From Hirundichthys speculiger (lineage: Eukaryota; Chordata; Actinopteri; Beloniformes; Exocoetidae), in assembly GCA_018398805.1 (NCBI GenBank), contig JAGFBZ010000184.1, positions 420,073-484,072 on the forward strand: a stretch of DNA of 64,000 nucleotides, read 5' to 3'. Below the pieces are notes generated by a model. It was not told where the DNA came from, ran no database searches, and saw only the letters and a list, made by a program, of their open reading frames with translations. This document shows, in pieces, positions 38,750 to 50,162 of this stretch (position 1 is the stretch's first letter; every line of letters begins with the position of its first letter). The position numbers were made by a program, and so were the translations under genes.

Positions 38750-38835
38750 TCCCCTAATGATGCAAACATACTGGACAACATACTCTGCGGTTGGTACCAT
38801 GGCCACACTTAGCAGCTTTTCACTAGATGGTATTC
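38750..38835. repeat. Detached monomer of a ~85-bp tandem repeat
   Basis: Contains GGTTGGTACCATGGCCACAC and 'TTTTCACTAGAT', the same two blocks in the same order and spacing as the monomers at 39960-40210. It lies immediately next to the 3' end of the minus-strand LINE at 38836, as if that LINE inserted into the array. Confidence 0.6.
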
Positions 38836-39958
38836 AATTCAATTAAAAAATACTTAATATCCATTCAGGGATTAATAAATTGTTGGAGTAGTTGTAATTT
38901 AAGTCTCTTCAAAGATTCACTGTAGAAGGTTATTGCTGTGGGCAGGAAGGATCCCCTGAGTTACAATGGATCTGAAGAAGCCTGCAGATAGGATTGCACT
39001 CTCCACAAAAGACTTATGGAAGATATGTAACATCTGCAATAACTGAAGGACCAAAGCTTCCTCCAGAAGTAATGTCTGCTCTGTCCCTTTTTATAAACAG
39101 CATTAGTGTTACGTCTCCACTCCGGTCTGTTGTCCAGTTGAACACCAAGGTATTTATACTCCTCCACCACCTCCACTTCTTCTCCGATGATGGACATACT
39201 ATTTGACTTAATCCTGGCTCTTCTAAAATCCACAGTCATTCCCTTTGTCTTGTTCACATTTCAATCAATCAATCAAACTTTATTTATATAGCACTTTTAG
39301 TTCAATTAAAATGCAGCACAAAGTGCTTTACAAAGTAAAAACAGAGTCACTCCCACCCATTCGTGAACCCCTTTCCCCTCCACCCCTAGTCCCCTTCAAT
39401 GATAAAATGTGTAATCAATGAAGTAAATAATATGGCTAAAATAGCTGGGCACGGAAGAACCAGAGAGGAGAACACTATTGTAGGGCGCCATCGGTCAATT
39501 ATCAATTATTTTTAAGATGAAATAATTGTTCTCACACCATCCCACAAAGCGGTCCACCAGTTCTCTGTACTCAGCCTCTTGTCCATCACTGATACACCCC
39601 ACAACTCCAGAGTCATCTGAATTTTCTGCAGATTACACGACTCTGACTTGTACTGGAAGTCTGAGGTGTACAGAGTGAAGAGGAGTGGTGGGAGTATAGT
39701 CCCCTGTGGTACTCCTGTGCTGCTGACCACCTGGTCAGACAAACAGCCATTCAGTCTCACAATCTGTTGTGTGTTAGTTCAGGTAGTCAGAAATCCAGGT
39801 GATTGTGGAGGCATCCACCTGTACCACCTGGGTTTCTTCCATGGTGATGCAGACTGGATGGCATTTAATGTGCTGGAGAAATCAAAGAACATGATCCTCA
39901 CAGTGCAGCCTGCTTTGTCCAGATGAACTGTGAGTGCAAAAAGCATTCCCTTTGCTTT
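38836..39958 (-). pseudogene. 5'-truncated CR1/Rex-like LINE reverse transcriptase
   Basis: Minus-strand translation in RT order. 'VRIMFFDFSSTLNAIQ' (the F-DFSSAFNTI block) is near 39905, 'VVSSTGVPQGTILPPLLFTL' near 39700, then an altered FSDD region ('QKIQMTLELWG', shifted) near 39610, 'WCENNYFI'-like residues near 39530, and after an insertion 'NKTKGMTVDFRRARIKSNSM' near 39230 and 'VEEYKYLGVQLDNRPEW' near 39150. It ends with RT thumb residues near 38965 and an AT-rich 3' tail. Frameshifts disable it. Family assignment (CR1/Rex-like) is tentative. Confidence 0.75.
39261..39512 (-). repeat. Retroposon 3'-end fragment inserted in the LINE
   Basis: Starts with AATC tandem units (CAATCAATCAATC), then AACTTTATTTATATAGCACT and 'AAAGTGCTTTACAAAGTAAA', the reverse complement of a common teleost LINE/SINE 3' end. 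It lies exactly between the 'WCENNYF' and 'NKTKGMTVDF' blocks of the surrounding reverse transcriptase, which are adjacent in the intact protein. This places the insertion after the host LINE. Confidence 0.65.
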
Positions 39959-39959
39959 C

Positions 39960-40210
39960 CATTCCCTTTGCGATGCTGTACTCGTTAAGAATGGCCTCAC
40001 GGCAGCCGGTAGCAGACCACACAGAGCAGTTTCTCACTAGATAGCATATTCCCTTCTTCATGCTGTACTTGGGAATGGCTTCACAGTGGCTGGTGCCACG
40101 GCCACACATGGCAGTCCTCCACAAGATAGAACAATCTCTTCATGATGCTGTGTTCACTGACAGTGACCTCATGATAGTTGGTTCCATGGCCACACAGTTG
40201 AGTCTCACTT
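39960..40210. repeat. Imperfect ~85-bp tandem repeat, three monomers
   Basis: Three successive units (about 39960-40045, 40046-40130, 40131-40210). Each has a 'GATGCTGT(A/G)(C/T)T' start, then 'GGC(C/T)TCAC' or similar, a '(G/T)CCA(T/C)GGCCACACA'-like block and 'CTC(A/C)ACTAGAT' or similar. A fourth unit lies on the other side of the LINE at 38750-38835. Identity between units is moderate, so the array is old. Confidence 0.55.
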
Positions 40211-41977
40211 ATTTGCAACATTTTTATACTCTACACTTTGATTCCTGCTGTTTTAAGGGATTGCATTATCGTCATTCCCCCTATATCTCTATGTATGCCT
40301 TAAATTTGGGGCTTTATTAGGCCTATATCAATAGTTTTATCAGTGAGCTACTAGCTTCTAGAGTAGTCTGACTGAAGTGAGCAGATGTTTGTCACTTTCT
40401 TCTGCTTGGCCTAAGTAGTTATTGTGATACAGTTTTCAAAGTGCATCTACCTGAATGTGTCTGTGTGAAGCTGTGTGTGTGTACATGCCTGTCATTATTA
40501 TAAAATCTCTATGCGTAGTTTTCAGGTTGTGATGTCTCCGTGTCCCTCTGTGTGTGTTTGTCTCGTTTCCTCTCTGTTTCAGCCCACAGGCTGTCTGTTA
40601 ATGTGCGAAAGCAGAAAGTGGAAAAGATCAAACCCAACTGACCTGAGAACAGTACTGACACCTTCTCACTCTCGACCACACACATCTGCTTGCGTGTACG
40701 TGTGCTCATGCATGTGCATTCAGATGAGTGAAACAGAAAGACAAATAACAGGGAATGCAACCAGAAGGAAAAACATCACATCAAAAGTGGATACAAGTAC
40801 AACTGAATCAAACACAAACCAGAAACTTTGGGGTGAAATTGGACAGCAAAAAGAAAGACAGAATGACAAATTGCACAAAAGAGGAAGACAGACAGAGAAA
40901 GAGTGTGTGAGATTCAGAATAAGAGAGTAAGACAGAGATGGGGGAAGGTGAGAGGTGGAGAACATTTATTATGCTGGAGCATCATCTACAGATACAAATC
41001 ACAGGCTGTTATCACACTGAAGCAAACCTTGCTGGGACCTTACACTTGGATCCATCTCCACCAAGACACAAGAACACACAAAGCTGCACATACCGACGTG
41101 CAACAAGAAACCAGTGAACGTGTGTGTTTCTGTTTGCTCTCAGTGATGGGATTATAAATAGAGCCATGGACACATTCTGTGAAAGGTAAGAACCTCCAGT
41201 GGGCATTATCAAGGAAGTACCAGCAGGTTTCTGTCCTTTAGGTGTATCGATAGGTGTTTCTCTCCTTAGCTTGTTTTTTTTTTCTTTTTTTCTTTTTTTT
41301 TTTTTACACACCTATGTGTGAACCTGAGTCTTATTGAATAAGTTCTTATCATTGCTCCTGTGAAGGTCAAACACACCTACACCAAGTGTTGATGGTGCAC
41401 TACTTAGAAGCAGTGAAATAATATTTAGTTCAGTCAGTCAGTAATCTGTGTTAAAGTACAAAACCTTTGTAACAAATGTCAAGCTGAATGACAGACACTC
41501 ACCCCTCACTCACATGTGCACACTGGCAGCATCCGGAGCGCTGCTTCTGTCAGAAGTTGAGGAAATTGAAACTTTTCGTGCATCGCTGTGAGCATCAGTG
41601 ATGCATCAAATTGCGACTACACAGCTAGTGCCCGAGTTGCTGCGTAGGTGTCTGTCAGCAGATCAAGTCAGTTGAATCAACCTACTGGCATTTTAAGAAA
41701 CAGGATCTGAAGCTTAAATGTGCAAAATTCCCATCAATTAAGATAAATGTGTTACATTTCTGATTTCTCTTTAAAACTAATGTTTGAAAGTTATTATCTC
41801 CTTTAATAAATGCTCCCTGCCTAAAATATCACTGCCAAAGACAAATATTTTGCATATGAAGTCAGAGCCCACCCATTGACTCTACACACCCATAGGTTTG
41901 TACAAAGAGCTTTTGAAGCAGCTTTTTGCTCAAACTGCACTGAGCTTTATGGCTCCCTGGCTGAGGTTTGCGAAACG

Positions 41978-42137
41978 AGAGGCCCCAGCTTCCAGCGCTC
42001 CCTGAGTGGCTCAGCTCCTTCAGCCAGCCGGTGGGAGACAGGGACGGGGACGGGACAGCAGGTGGGATGGCAGGTGACAGCCACCGCTTGGCTGAAGGAG
42101 CTGAGCTGCACACAGAGCGCTAGAAGCTGGGACCTCT
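41978..42137. repeat. 57-bp-arm inverted repeat (long hairpin)
   Basis: The left arm (41978-42034) and the reverse complement of the right arm (42081-42137) are the same length and match at about 48 of 57 positions with no gap. The longest shared block reads GCTCAGCTCCTTCAGCCA. The 46-base spacer is GGGAC-rich. The arms are GC-rich against an AT-rich background. No target duplication or typical TIR ending is obvious at the outer borders. It could be a palindromic MITE, a fold-back element or a transcribed hairpin. Confidence 0.8.
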
Positions 42138-42698
42138 GATCGAGCGGATGATCACGTGGATCACCTCAGGACTCTTCCAGGCAGCTGGCTTCACAGCGGA
42201 CCTGCCGCCTCAAATGTTGTATCTGTGGCCACGTGAAATGACTGCTGCTGTTAGTGCGGCTACGTTAAACCAAGCTTTGACCTCAGACCCTTAAAACCAC
42301 GGCCAGTCATGGTGGTCAGTGTAAATGATGTAAGAACAATATTTGGAATTTCGGGGATCAAAACAGATGTACCCTGGTGGTGTTCTGCATTGCACCTGGG
42401 GGTGTTTTAATTTAGAGAAATACAGTATTTGCATTTTGTGAACATAACTGTACATATAATGCTTTAATGTCGTAATGTCTGAGAATGACAGCAATATTGT
42501 TTTTAATTACACAATCTCTTCACGTAGTCAGGGGCAGGGGTAGATTTTCTGCCTAAATTTGGAACCATAAACAACTTCATGAACACGTAAATTTAGCTCA
42601 CGGTTTATGCACAAATCTGTTGCGCTCTCTGTGTGTAACAATCAATGAGAAAAAATAATGTCATAGATTAAACAGAATCTATTCACTTTGCTAAAACA

Positions 42699-42700
<2 letters not shown>

Positions 42701-42740
<40 letters not shown>
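42701..42740. repeat. (TG)20 microsatellite
   Basis: Twenty uninterrupted TG units, the longest TG run in the window. Confidence 0.95.
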
Positions 42741-42741
<1 letters not shown>

Positions 42742-42899
42742 AGAGAGTGGGGTGGGGGGAGCGTTCCTTCACTGTCTGACATTAGATCACAATCTTTTCC
42801 TTTTTTAGGCCAGTCAGGATTACCAAAATAATTTGTATTTGCTAAATGCAGAATAATAAGAGAATTAATTGTATAGATATATTTTTTTAAACTTTCTTA

Positions 42900-43655
42900 A
42901 AAGTCAGAAGTTTACTTACTCAAAGATTACAATGCCTTACAGGTAAGAACAACAATATGGGAAAACCCAGATGATGATGTCATAGTTTTGGAAGCTTCTG
43001 ATTGATTGACATTGACATTTGAGTTAATTGGTTGAACAACTGTGGATGCACTTTCAGGTGAACACACAAACACACTGTTTCCTTGTGTTGCATCATGGGA
43101 AAATCAAAAGAAATCAGCCAAGACACCAGGAAGAGAATTGTGGACTTCTACAAGTCTGGTTTATTCTTGAGTACAATTTCCAGATGCCTGACGGTGCCAC
43201 AATCAGTCCCGTACCAACATGAGCTGAAAGGCCACTCAGTGATGAAGAAGCAAATCCACTAAAAGCAACATGAAAACAAGCCAGATTACAGTCTGCAAAT
43301 GGACACAGGGACAAAGAATTACATTTTAGGAGACATTTCCTGTGGTCTGACGAAACTAAAATTGAACTCTTTGGCCAGGATGACCATAGTTACATTTGGA
43401 GGAAAATGGGGAAGCTTGCAAGCCTGAGAACACAATCCCATCTGTGAACTATGAGGGTGGTAGCATCATGTTTTGCTGGAGGAGGGGCTGGTGCACTTCA
43501 CAAAACAGGTGACATCATGAGGAAAGAACATTATAGAGAAATACTGAAGCAACGTCTCAGTCAGATAGTTAAACCTTGGATGCAAATGGTTCTTCCAAAT
43601 GGACAATGACCCAGCATACAGCCACATCACAAACAGCTGACATCTCTGAAAAAAA
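42900..43655 (+). pseudogene. Second Tc1-like transposon fossil
   Basis: The left end AAAAGTCAGAAGTTTACTTA (42899) matches the style of a Tc1-like inverted repeat ('AGAAGTTTACATAC'). A transposase frame opens at ATGGGAAAATC (43095): 'MGKSKEISQDTRKRIVDFYK' is the N-terminal HTH. Later blocks include 'WSDETKIELFGQ' (first catalytic aspartate region, about 43350), 'GGSIMFCW' (about 43460) and 'FQMDNDPAYSHIT' (second catalytic block, about 43597). A section after the HTH is deleted, frames shift and the 3' part is missing. It is a different subfamily from the copy at 14945. Confidence 0.85.
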
Positions 43656-43659
43656 ACCT

Positions 43660-46600
43660 AGAGATGATTTGTATTGTAAGTAATGTTGATAAAAGTTTAA
43701 TGTGTGAGCGAACAATAGTAACTCTGATGCAGTTCAACCATTTTGTCTATTATACTAGTTGGACTGGCTCAAGTCAAATTATACAGTTAAGCAAGCTCTT
43801 TCCATCAGTTGGTCAAGTCTTTCCTGTTCTTTTGAGACCAATCCAACAGTGGAAGTTTGGTACATTAACAATTAATTATCAGCAAACAATAAAAAAGGAA
43901 GCCATATAGCACTGATGCAGTTTAAAGGTCTTGCAGAGGCTTAAAACTGTCTTGTAATTACAGAATAAAAAATGGCATTAAGATGAAAGCAACAAGTTAA
44001 CATTAATTAAATAGCTACAAAAAACTATGACTGTCAGAGATTAAATGGTAATAACTCATACATACATACATTAATCTCACAAAATGAGCTGTTTTTAAAC
44101 TGTCAATATGACTTAATGTAAAAGTTACATGTATATATTTTAAAGGTATAAAGTACAGCTATAGGACATTGCGCAATCCTGACTTCATTCAAGCTCACGT
44201 GGCTCAATGCTCTTTGACTCAGTGAGTTAAGCTGTTATTGAGTACATCTAGCCAACAGCATCACTCAGAAGCCAAGCACACATCCAACAGCACCACCATT
44301 AGATCCAATAACAGCATATTCTGACTCATATAGCAGCTGGAAATTTACTAATTTTGCCTGAACCGAGGAGAGGAACAGAGACAGTGTCATAGGTGTCTCA
44401 ACAAGGCCTTTATTTCAGCTGGTAAAGTTGTGAACACACAGCTGACTCCACTCTTCACCTCTGTCCAGCTGCAGCCAGGTTCTCATTACTCATCACAGAA
44501 GCGTCACATCCAGGTAACAGACATATACATCTTCTTAACGTGGGAAGTGAGCTTGTTGTAGAACATTTGTATGAAAGCAGTTTGTGTTGTTTGTTCTTTA
44601 TGTCATTGCACTTAAAACATTTTTTTCATTCTGGGAAAAATGTCAACACACCAAAACATTTGATACAATAAAGGCATTTTAATGGCTTCTGAACAGCACT
44701 AAATATGTTTTAAAAATGACATGAAACCCTTATTGTTTAAGGTTATTGAAATAGCTGTTAAGTTGTTAATAAAATGTTCAGATCATGTAATCAGAAAACA
44801 ATAGATGAATACAATTTTTCTAAAAATATGCGTATTGTTTAGAGTTATAACAGAATGTCCATCTTCAATGTGGATGTACCTTTTAGTGACTATGATCACC
44901 AGAGCAACACCAGTGTGGTATTTTTATGTTCATACTATTATTAAAATTCAGATTGGTATTCATTTCAAATGTTTTTTTTTTAATTCATTTTGTATGATGC
45001 CGTATTCATATATATCAATACAAGAATATGTTCACTCGTGACATAGAATGACAACTGACCTGTATTTACACGCAGGATAAATGTAATAATGATTCCTTTT
45101 TATACTAGATCGGACACAATCCACAGAAGCCTGTAATAGAACCTGAGAAACCTGAACCCCCCCCCCCTTTTTTTTTTTTAACATATGAAAGTAAAGCATC
45201 ACGAGCCTGTTATTTTTGAGCGTTTTTATTCTGGGGTGCCAAAACATTTGTGTCGCTTGAAACTGGTCATCCGGTTTTGATGAGGCATTCAAATACACAT
45301 CACTTACATGATTTTTTATATATCTTTACATGTCTGAGTTTTGTTTTTCAAAACGATCAATTTAAAATGTGTGATCTGATGAAAACTGTCTCAGTGTGAC
45401 TGTCATAGCAAAATCATAATAAGTGGAATGAGCGGTAACACAGAGAGGTGCCTGAATGAAACTCCATCCAGTAGTTCGACAGAAGAGCTATTCAAGTTAC
45501 AGACAAATGCATTATACATTGACTGTTTAAAATGAGTGCAGTCAAACCACACACATGCTTGCCTCCCATTACTGGAGCCCTCATTTGTGCAGCATATTGT
45601 ATGTCCTGAGCTAAAATACTGTGACTTTGAAAATGCATTTAAAAGCTGAGGCATGCGCTCAAGGTGATTCATCTAATCACTTACCTTGTTCTTGGATGGA
45701 TGTTACACACACACACACACACACACAGAGACATGCAGAAGCGTGTGATAACATGCACACTTGAAAAGAAGGGACATATGTATAGGAGATGGACATGCAT
45801 ACATCCACGCAGCCAAGTCCACTAAAACAAACTAATTGTATACGTCCACGCTCTTTTGCAGAACCCAGTAGAAGAAAAGACGACCTTTGTCCGCCTTTTC
45901 TATGTGTTTTTATAAAACATAGGTCCCCCCGTTTTGAAAACCAAAACAGCTTGACCTCTTCTCACCACCCGCCCATTTTTTCGATACCTCCGTCCTAACT
46001 ATCTATGGAGTGCTTTCTCCTCCCCATCAGCAGCACAGAGGCCCTGGTGAGGACGAATAATTCAGTATCTAATAAGGGAAGATATGCGACTCGTCACTTT
46101 AGGGAGAGGGGATGAGGAGAGCGGAGAAGGTGAGGAGGAGGGCAGGACTTCACCCTGTCTGCATTCAAAGAGGGGGTATCCCCCCCCGTACACACACACA
46201 CACACACACCACTACTTTCCCTTCCTTGCTTCCCTCACCTTTTTTCTTTGCTCCCTTGCTGCAGTCGTTAAAAGGCCGCCCACCGCTCTCTCCCAGGCAA
46301 GTGTAAGGTTAAACACCTGAAATGAACTCTCCAAAGCAGTGTGGGGGAGGAGAAAAAGGTTTGGTCTTTGGGATATTAATATTATTTTAACATTTGCCTT
46401 TGAGATTTGCTCCCAAAGGGAAACAAGAAAGAAAAAAAAAAACAAAAGAGAGATGGACAAACAGAGCCAGATACTGTTGGAAACATAGAAAATGTGTATT
46501 TAGGTTCTAGTTATGTTACCAAGAATTTTCTGTCTAAGCACTGACAGCATCTTTTGGATTTTTTTTATTCATTTATTTTCTATACACGCTTCAAACCTCT

Positions 46601-47813
46601 TCAGGGTCACTTTTTATTTATACTGAAAACAAAAGATGAACAATTTAGTTAAAGTGTTCCTCTTTTGTTACAAGAGCAGAGTCCTCCACGTGGCCTTCGG
46701 TTAAAGTCATCAGCAGACAAATATTCACACACAAACGAAGTGTCTGGAGTGGACACACAGTGCACCTATAGGTTAAAATAATTCCTAATTTCAGCTGTGA
46801 ATGCAACATGCAAAATGCTTTTTAACATACTGAAAACGTCTTTGTGTTATGAGAGAAAAAGTATTTGCGACTGTGCCTGGTTTTTATTACAATCTGCTAT
46901 ATTTTCAATCTCTAACATAGAACCAATCCAAAATTATCATCTCACATTTTTATTTAATACTAATGATAAAAATTAACACATTTTTTTGTACTTTAAAGAA
47001 CAGTCACCTAAGTTTTCATGAGTCATGACATTTTAAGAAAATCATTTGATCGTTAAAAGTTCTTAAGTTAAGCACAAACAAGCAAGTCATGACATATTAC
47101 CCAGTTTCACTATTTCCTGTCTGAGAAAGACGAACCTTGTACAACAGCTGGTAGAACCACCGTACACACTAATAACTTGAAGTAATCGTCTGGTCATATT
47201 ATCTTGCCTTTCACATTGTTGTGGAGGGATTTTGGCGTCCTTTACAAGGCACCTGGCTGCTACTGACCTTCTTACTCCTTATGTAGGCTGCTATTAGATT
47301 TTCTCACACTGCTACTGCATTTTATTTTTTATGATATGTCATGAGTTGTGCATTTGTGTTTGAATCTAGATCATTTTAAAATTTTTCTTTGGGTTTAATG
47401 TATGTTAAAACTCGGAACTGAAAGAAAGTGTACTTTCCTATTCACATGACTGCAGGTACAAAGTCATTTTATCCATTTATCATCTTCATTTAGACTGTGG
47501 TTAACTGTTTTTGTTGATACTTCATTGGAGTAGAAAAGGTCAGGAGTACATTAGCTGAAATATATCTACTGTCAGAAAGTAAGAGAATGAAGGAGAGAGA
47601 GACCCTAGCTGGCAGCACTGCTGTCTTTTCATCCCTAATTCTTTCCACCTTGTTAGGCACTCAGCCGTGGGCCGAGCAAATATAAACACCCTGGCAGGAT
47701 AGACAGGGGAGGAGGAAAAAAGGGAGAGGTAGTAAAATGTGTATCTGAACAGGAGAAGAAAAGTGCGGAGGAGCAGGAGCAGAGAAAAAGGGATGCAGAG
47801 AAAGTTATGGGAG

Positions 47814-47816
<3 letters not shown>
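43660..47816. other. Non-coding stretch, no gene seen
   Basis: AT-rich, with a C-run plus T-run (45158-45180), (AC)n at 45709-45727 and 46193-46209, and an A-run at 46431-46442. Around 46565-46615 there is a scrap resembling the reverse tail of the GGAT-type SINE ('TTTTCTATACACGCTTC', then 'TTCAGGGTCAC'). The section 46850-47270 has phrases like 'AAAAAGTATTTGCGACTG' that recall Tc1/mariner-type ends, but it is too decayed to call. Confidence 0.45.

Positions 47817-47866
<50 letters not shown>
47817..47866. repeat. (AT)n microsatellite
   Basis: About 24 AT units, ending directly at the start of the inverted-repeat element that follows. Confidence 0.95.
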
Positions 47867-47869
<3 letters not shown>

Positions 47870-48889
47870 TGGGCAACGATTAAAATTTTTAATCGCGATT
47901 AATCATATTATTTCCCTGAATAATCAAGATTAATCGCATTGTATACGCAAAATCAAATCATATGAACTAAAGTGTCATAACATAACACTTTTGACATCGG
48001 CACTTGTTAGTATATTTAATGTAAATGTCATCCTAAAAAATATAAAATAAAATAAAGCTTATTGCCATTGCCAGGGCATTAATGTCATCCTGTTTTTAAA
48101 AAAAATAAAAAAAAGTCTACAAACAAAATCCAAAAAAAGGATTGTGGCTCAGCACAATCAGAACATTAAAACAGGCAATTTCTGAGGTAACAGCAGAAAC
48201 TTTTAACGGGGAGTTCAACTTGGCAGTGGTTACAAATAACCTTGTTTCTGTCAAATCCTCCATCTGGGAGAACTTTAAAATGAAAATTTCCATGTTAAAG
48301 TTAAGTAACTATACCAATCCTTGTATCATTCATTCTCTCCATTTTCAATTGTCAATCAAAAATTTAAAAAAATTAAAAAGTGACATTTTATTACATTTTT
48401 CATTTTTTAATCTAACACAAAAAAATGAAAAAAATGCTTGTTTTTTTTTAATATTTCAATTTTAGACTTGGATCAAAAACACGAAATATAAAAACGGGCC
48501 ACAGGACTGAATTTGTTTTATAACCGAGGACTAGACTTTGTGTTGTCATTACTCATCTGTGCCACTAGATGGAGCTGCACTGAAGTAACCAGTAAGAGAA
48601 CAGCACGACAGTGAACACATGGAGCAGATCTGATGTAACATGGAGGAATGACACAAAATTTGTTGCAGTCTAGAACTTTCTTTTTCAGACAGAGTTGTTA
48701 ATATTGCTACCCAAACTGTAAAGTTCACAGATTTTTACCGTTCTCCATGTCTGTTTTAGTTTTACCGCATGTTTACCCTGCCAATTGTTTTTTGGTTCCG
48801 CAGCAGCCAGTAACAGACTTTTCAAAACAAAAGCATGTGGGCAACTTGGGTTAACGCACGATAAAATAATTGTCGGCGTTAATATCTAT

Positions 48890-48892
<3 letters not shown>
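47867..48892 (+). mobile_element. TIR element at TA microsatellite, copy 1
   Basis: Begins GGCTGGGCAACGATTAAAAT followed by a palindromic TTTTTAATCGCGATTAATC region. Internal blocks such as 'AACATTAAAACAGGCAATTT', 'CAGCAGAAACTTTTAACGG' and 'CCGCAGCAGCCAG' recur in reverse complement in copy 2 (55683-56334). The right side stops at GGCGTTAATATCTATCAATA, about 50 bp short of where copy 2 would end, and runs straight into a TA tract. No convincing transposase is encoded. Superfamily unknown. Confidence 0.6.

Positions 48893-48967
<75 letters not shown>
48893..48967. repeat. (TA)n microsatellite between two element ends
   Basis: About 37 uninterrupted TA units separating copy 1 from an opposite-facing element end. 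Confidence 0.95.
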
Positions 48968-48970
<3 letters not shown>

Positions 48971-49030
48971 GGCTGGGCAAGTTAACGCGTTATTATCGAG
49001 TTAACTCGATCAGAAATCTTGATTATGATA
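48968..49030 (-). mobile_element. Terminal fragment of the same TIR element
   Basis: Reads TTAGGGCTGGGCAAGTTAAC, then GCGTTATTATCGAGTTAACT. It matches the left end of copy 2 (TTAGGGTTAACAAGTTAACA, then CGTTATTATCGCATTAACTC). The shared AGGGCTGGGCAA with the start of copy 1 (GGCTGGGCAACG) shows that both element ends carry the same short inverted terminal repeat. Confidence 0.55.
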
Positions 49031-49840
49031 CGTGAAGCTTTCAGGCTTGGTTTTCTGGGCATCCTGACCTGGATGTATTCAAAATTTTAATAATCCAACC
49101 AACTTGATTTTTTTTCTTTTTTGTTTTTGCTCAATCAATACTTAACGGCAAGCTTATCTATTCATTTTAATCAGGTGCGCTGGAAAAAGGAAACATTGAA
49201 AACACTCAGCACAAGAAGTTCCCACCAGCAGGACTGACAAACATACAAAGTCTGCAGTGTGCTTACTTTGCTCTATGTTAATGTGTTTTTTTTTTTTTTT
49301 TACATGCAGTCATACAAACCCAGTTTTCTTGGCAGCATCTGGCCAAGTCAAATGAGAGAGACCTATAAATGAACTCTAAGCTTGTTAAAATCTTTTATTT
49401 GTAACTGGCTCTCACATTCTCTCTCTCTCTCTCTGTCTCCCGTTCTCTTTCTGTGCCACCCGTTATTGCCCCCTGGTCGTGTGCTGGTTGTCAAGCAGAC
49501 TTCGGGAGTATTGCAGTGGCAACAGAGACAGGAACAGATGTGACTCTGGTTGCCGGGCGTTTGGCAGGAGCGTTCATCGTCACAGTGACGAAAATGCAGC
49601 TGGACGGCACATCATCTGTAGCTCTGTGAAGAAAGGGGTGTGTGCATGTTTGCGGATGTGCATGTATGTTGGTGTGTGTGGATCATCGGGATTTGGTGGG
49701 GTGGGGTGGGGGGCTGGCATTGGCTGAACTCCCCTCACCCACCAGCACGCACAGACACACACACAAAACACACTGAGTGACCCCACACAGCCTAGAGGGA
49801 CTGCAAGTGCACAGCCAGTAACCAGACAAGACGGGGGGTG

Positions 49841-49842
<2 letters not shown>

Positions 49843-49868
<26 letters not shown>
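49843..49868. repeat. (TG)n microsatellite
   Basis: About thirteen TG units. Confidence 0.9.
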
Positions 49869-49876
<8 letters not shown>

Positions 49877-50098
49877 TTGTCTACGCTCTGACCAGGCAGC
49901 AAAAAGTGCTGTCAAACATACAAGATGTTGTAGTTTTTTTTCCTCTCTCTGTTCTTTATTTCTTGAGGTATTTTTTTTTCTATTTCAGTATGTCTGTCTG
50001 CTAAGTTGGAGACAAATGCCAGTTTGGGGGCTAAATGTTTGAACTTGAGCAAGGAGACCCAAATTGACACACTTAAGGAAAACTGAGTCCTGAGGATA

Positions 50099-50102
<4 letters not shown>

Positions 50103-50159
<57 letters not shown>
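50103..50159. repeat. (GA)28 microsatellite
   Basis: About 28 uninterrupted GA units. Minus-strand frames across it give Ser-Leu runs and are artefacts. Confidence 0.95.

Positions 50160-50162
<3 letters not shown>

Larger units (their letters stand above)
40215..42895. other. Non-coding stretch with a long hairpin, no gene seen
   Basis: CA/TG-rich at 40445-40720 and purine-rich at 40830-40960. A 151-codon plus-strand frame there runs through low-complexity DNA and has no domain. T-run at 41274-41305. The inverted repeat at 41978-42137 and the TG microsatellite at 42701-42740 are listed separately. Confidence 0.55.

Noticed and set aside
40475..40930. 151-codon plus-strand frame, the longest apart from the transposase
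   Set aside because: Low-complexity TG/CA and purine-rich DNA, no domain, no splice context; the opposite strand is also open.
46850..47270. Possible Tc1/mariner-type terminal fragment
   Set aside because: A few phrases are similar, but no inverted repeat, target site or transposase could be shown.
49440..49640. Possible coding exon in a GC-richer block
   Set aside because: Several frames are open but none matches a known family, and no acceptor-donor pair in a consistent phase was found.
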